Below are positions 60,340-64,000 of a stretch of 64,000 nt of DNA, one piece after another. The notes under the pieces were generated by a model, which saw nothing but the letters and a program-made list of their open reading frames with translations, ran no database searches and had not been told where the DNA came from. The first letter of the stretch is position 1. Every line of letters starts with the position of its first letter. Both the position numbers and the translations under genes were made by a program. Origin of the DNA: Warburgia ugandensis (lineage: Eukaryota; Streptophyta; Magnoliopsida; Canellales; Canellaceae); NCBI GenBank assembly GCA_035236585.1, contig CP141132.1, positions 56,517,880 through 56,581,879 on the forward strand. The letters run 5' to 3'.

Positions 60340-60890
60340 AGACTTTAGAACTCGTTTAGTATTAAATGACTTCAAAAAACATATACTTTGGAAGACATTT
60401 AGTGCTAAATGACTTCTAAAGTATATGCAGGAATGGACTTTTAAAGTCGTGTGGCTCAAGCGACTTAAAAATAATTGACTTTTAAAGTCGTTTATGATTA
60501 AACAACTTCGAAAGTTATTGATATTTGAAGTCATTTAGAGTCAAATGACTTTAAAAGTCCATTCCCATGTAACATAATCTTCCCACCATATTTATTGGCA
60601 TGCTTTTGAAGTTGATTACGCTAAATGATTTCAAAAGTTGTTGACTTTTAAAGTCATTTAGACCTAATTGACTTTAAAAATTATCAACTTTTGAAGTTGT
60701 TTAATTGTAAACAACTTTAAAAGTCTTTTCTCTAAAATTTTCCTCTGCACGTTAATTTTTCAAAGTCATTTATAGTTAAACAACTTCTTAAGTCTATATT
60801 TTTAAAGTTGTCTATTTCTAACAAACTTGTAAAATATTTATGAAGTCGGTAGTAAAAAAAGCAACTTCTTTATGCTGACTTTAAAAGCCT
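60340..60890. repeat. Right subterminal array of about 11 palindromic units
   Basis: Same unit as at the left end (for example GACTTTTAAAGTCGTTTATG, then ATTAAACAACTTC). More variable spacers than on the left. It ends next to the terminal inverted repeat. Confidence 0.85.
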
Positions 60891-60904
60891 CATGTGTAGT
60901 AGTG

Positions 60905-60907
60905 TGG
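60905..60907. repeat. TGG target-site duplication of CACTA element (right)
   Basis: Directly follows ...GTAGTAGTG, the right end; equals 45577-45579. Confidence 0.75.
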
Positions 60908-61149
60908 CTACATGGTTGGATAACCTAAATTACCAAAACATAGGGTATGGCTGTACACAACAGCAATGAAAATGTCATAGATGTCATCTTCTTATTGTTA
61001 GATGTCATCTTCTTATTTTTAGATGTCAATTATGTAGTTAACTTTTATCCAAAAGAAAAAAATATATACAATAAATGAAAAAAAAAAAAAAAACTTCTTT
61101 CTCTTGTGACGTTTTTGTTTTCCTATTCCAAAATGGCATAAGTTTTTTA

Positions 61150-63156
61150 GCTTCCAAACCTCATGGTTTGGCTAGTGGATTCTATAAATAACTCCTTACA
61201 ACTTCTTGGATTCCACCAACCCTTCACTTAGGTAACGGAGGAGTTGATTTTATCTTCTCATATGATGAAAAAAAGAACTTGTATTGCCCAGGTGATGCCT
61301 CCCCCTTGCTTGGTTATCATATTTGGTGATTCTTAATTAGGAAACCCCTAGATCTATTTCAAATAATAACTCTTCAAAATCCTAGATCTTTCTTACCATT
61401 TCCCTTTTTGTTTTTCTGTATTTTACAACAAAAAATACAATGTAATTAGAAAGGAAGGAGCTCCATGCTACCTTCCTAAGAAGGTGATGCCTCTCCTCTT
61501 TCTAAATACATGATAGTCAACCATGATGTGATCTTATTACCTCACTTGCTTACATCAATATCCACCTAACTTTCCCTCATTGAAACCCTAGATCTAGATA
61601 CATTTTACCTTCTTAGATTAAGCCCTCATTCATTTGGAAACCCAGCCCTCTATAAAGACCACATATTTCTTTTTCTTTTTATTTTTTTCCAAGTAGGGGA
61701 TTTGTGAGAAAACCTTGAAAATAAAACTTTTTCTTGGGATCTTTTGGAGCTTTGGAATTTGGGTTTTTTTAGGCTATTCTTCTTTTGGATTCTTAAGTAT
61801 TTTCTCATGATTTGTATTTTAATTCCAAGTTTAGTAGTTTGTTTTATATTGTTTCTTTCTTGGGTTGTTTTGTTCTTGTTTTGTTGCTTAAGTTTCACAC
61901 TCATAATTTCTCCTTCTTTTCCCTTAGTTCTTTGCTTCAACCTTCTTAGTTTTTCTTACTTATTCGTCAAAGATCTAAGTTAGTTATTCTTTGGTAGTGA
62001 TAGCCAAGAGAAAAAGTGACTTGCATCCTTGCTTTTCCTCCTTGCATTCCAAGTTTATTCCATGAGATATAGGCATAGATCTTGGCGTCTTTTTCCTTAG
62101 GTTAAGTCCATCACTCCAACCATGGATTCTCTTGTTTCTCTCCTGGATTTCACATGCATGTCATCTTAGTTTAGTTTGAGAACATTGGAATGTGCTAGCT
62201 TTGATTTGAACCAAGTTTTAGTTCATGAAAAGTGTGCAATTTCCAGATTCATATATATACATATATGTATGTATGTATTAAATACACCATTTTTGGCATA
62301 TATTACCTTTGATTCAATAAAGTTTTTGAAGCTCATTATTTATGCTTGATTTCAATAACTAAGTACCTTAGATATTAAGTGTTATCTTGCATAAAAAGAG
62401 CTAGTTAAATTTCTTTCCATGCTTGGTTTGATTTGAAGTACTTAAGTGCTTAAAATCTGGAATTTTTCCTTTCAATCTTTATGCTAAATTTTCAGCACCT
62501 AATTCATCTTGTTTGCTTGATTCCTTAGGAACCCATTTATATTTTTAGGTTTTTTATTAGGTATTTTGATTAGATTACATGTTACTTAGCTTTTGCTTAC
62601 TAAATTTTTAGTGATTTTCATCCCATGAACCATGTGCACCATCCCATGGATCTTGCACATGGGACTAGGGCGATTTCTCTTTAGATTATTGCTTTGTTTA
62701 ATTGTTTAATCTTAGTTTAACAATAGTTAATTCATTGTTCACATATTACTTTAATTTTAAAAAGTTCCATTTTTAGAAAATTTAATGACTAGGAAAGTGT
62801 TAAATTAGGAAACTTTCCTTTTAGTAAGTTTCCTTAAGTAGCTTTGTTTAATTCATTCTAGTTTTGCATTAGTTTCTTTATTGAATGCATGTTAGTTTCT
62901 AATTCCATTGCATAGCTTTAATTTTAGAAAGTTTCTCTTAATTGTAGTTTCTAATTTTATGCATATTTCCTTTCTTTTGTCATTTACTTTCCTAGTTTAA
63001 ATTCAATTCCAATTCAATCTTTTTCTTTGGCTAAGATAAGCATCTTAAATAAGATCCAATCAATTGAAAAGTGTGTGAGATTCCTTGAGGGATCGACCTC
63101 TCTTGCTTGCAATACTACATTGATTCATGCATTTGTGAGTAATTTTAAAGCTACAC
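61150..63156 (+). repeat. LTR-like repeat, copy 2 (shared with 3200-5334)
   Basis: Colinear with 3200-5334 over about 2 kb, including a TATA-like CTCTATAAAGACC (61651), the CTTTGGTAGTGATAGCCAAGAG segment and the final AATTTTAAAGCTACAC. A GGGATCGACCTCTCTTGC segment near the end is typical of the 3' part of plant LTRs. What follows is not recognisable as a primer site, so this may also be a solo LTR. Left border approximate. Confidence 0.5.
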
Positions 63157-63169
63157 TAGTTTCTAAAAA

Positions 63170-63960
63170 CACCATGCACACATCCATGTATATTCTATGC
63201 CCCACCCCTTCCTTAGACTTTCCAATTTGAAATCCCTTGATTCCCTCCACCTACTTTCCATATCTTTTCCCTTCCTTCCCATCTATTTCCTTCCCACTTA
63301 TTCCTTACCTTTCCATTAGGTTATTTCCTTTTCTTTCCATCTTATCACCTTCCATTTTCCACTCCCACTCTTCCACTTGAAAAAGATGCCTCCCCACCTA
63401 ACTACCTTCTAATTTTGACCAAAGCCCACCTAACTCCTAGATTCTCTCCTAATCTTCATTTGTTTCCTTCCTTCTTGGCCAATTTCTTTCCTATCTTACC
63501 CAATGTACTTTCCTTATCTCTTTTCCTATTCTATCCAATCTACTTTCCTTATCTCTTTCCTACTCTACCTAATCTACTTTCCTTCCCCACTTTCCCATTC
63601 CATTCCATAGTCCAATGTTCAATTTAAGTCAAACACTTACCTAATATGGATTCCATGCCTCCTCCCCTTTATGCTTCACTTCTTCTTACTTTCAGCTCAA
63701 CCATTCATCTTTTATTCCTTAGATCACCCATCCATACCTAGGGTTTTCACTTCTTAAACTCTAGAAATAAGAGGTGAAAAAGAAGAAAAACTTTTATCTC
63801 TTACCTTTTCCTTGTACTTGAAAGCTAAATCCTGGACAAATAGAGGAAGAGAGATCACATTTGCTAAATCTCCCATAAGATCAAATCCAATCCATCGGAG
63901 AAGAAGCAAGGAAGCTCTTCCATTCTTGCTTCCCTTTCTTTCTTCCATCTTCTCTCTTTA
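63170..63960. other. Pyrimidine-rich tract
   Basis: Long C/T-rich, G-poor stretch with repeated TTTCC(T)T and CTATCCAATCTACTTTCCTT motifs (63535 and 63570 share CCAATCTACTTTCCTTATCTC-like wording). No gene; the frames at 63415 and 63754 are low-complexity. Confidence 0.6.
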
Positions 63961-64000
63961 CATTCATCTTTTTCCTTACTTTTGACTTGCATACTCTACC

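Larger units (their letters stand above)
45580..60904 (-). mobile_element. CACTA (En/Spm) DNA transposon, 15,325 bp
   Basis: Terminal inverted repeats: left CATTACTAGATAGGGGGCTT, right (reverse complement) CACTACTACACATGAGGCTT, both continuing TTAAAGTCAG. The left end has lost the canonical CACTA start by one base. A 3-bp TGG duplication flanks it. Subterminal palindrome arrays lie inside each end (45598-46205; 60340-60890). Both genes read on the minus strand: a TNP2-like transposase (59010-55581) and an En/Spm accessory protein (about 50430-47760). A gypsy LTR of 4055 bp is nested at 51144-55198. Both genes carry stops, so this copy is not autonomous, but its ends could still be substrates for a related transposase. 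Confidence 0.88.

Overview
This window is plant nuclear DNA, very probably from a flowering plant with a large, repeat-filled genome. It is AT-rich and has one intron-containing gene, a pectin-degrading polygalacturonase. The rest is layered transposons of typically plant kinds: RTE-clade LINEs with GAT-repeat tails, Au-type SINEs, an L1-type LINE fragment, Ty3/gypsy elements with LTRs of about 4 kb, and a CACTA (En/Spm) DNA transposon. Nothing prokaryotic was seen. The very long intron and abundant RTE LINEs would suit an early-diverging angiosperm, but that is only a guess.

Layout. 1-16016: LTR-retrotransposon debris. An LTR-like block (about 3200-5334) abuts a truncated 3' LTR (5335-6966) of a minus-strand Ty3/gypsy element. 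Its decayed internal region (6967-12031) keeps a gag zinc knuckle, a protease/RT linker, the start of RT and a tRNA-Met-type primer site, followed by a 3985-bp 5' LTR (12032-16016). 16017-18179: upstream flank of the gene, with a TATA-rich stretch. 18180-32666: polygalacturonase in nine exons, intact reading frame (452 codons), all GH28 catalytic motifs present. Its fifth intron is 11,276 bp and holds three RTE LINEs (two in tandem on +, one on -) and an Au SINE. Intron 8 has a 27-bp insertion made only of the head of an Au SINE, with perfect 15-bp target-site duplications. 34012-37188: a fourth RTE LINE with a 76-bp foldback inserted in its 5' UTR. 38007-39940: an Au SINE and an L1-type LINE fragment. 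40064-45576: further retroelement debris. 45580-60904: a 15.3-kb CACTA transposon with matching ends and a TGG target-site duplication; both of its genes (minus strand) are decayed and a 4.06-kb gypsy LTR is nested inside. 61150-64000: a second copy of the LTR-like block and a pyrimidine-rich tract.

How it works together. The only gene likely to be functional is the polygalacturonase, a secreted enzyme of cell-wall pectin breakdown. The transposons are all inactivated copies: each RTE copy carries disabling lesions, the CACTA transposase has many stops, and the gypsy internal region lacks most of pol. The most informative points are structural: tandem RTE insertion at a GAT tail, the SINE-head micro-insertion beside a splice donor, the CACTA subterminal palindromes, and the pile-up of elements in one conserved intron. 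I found no convincing new gene system.
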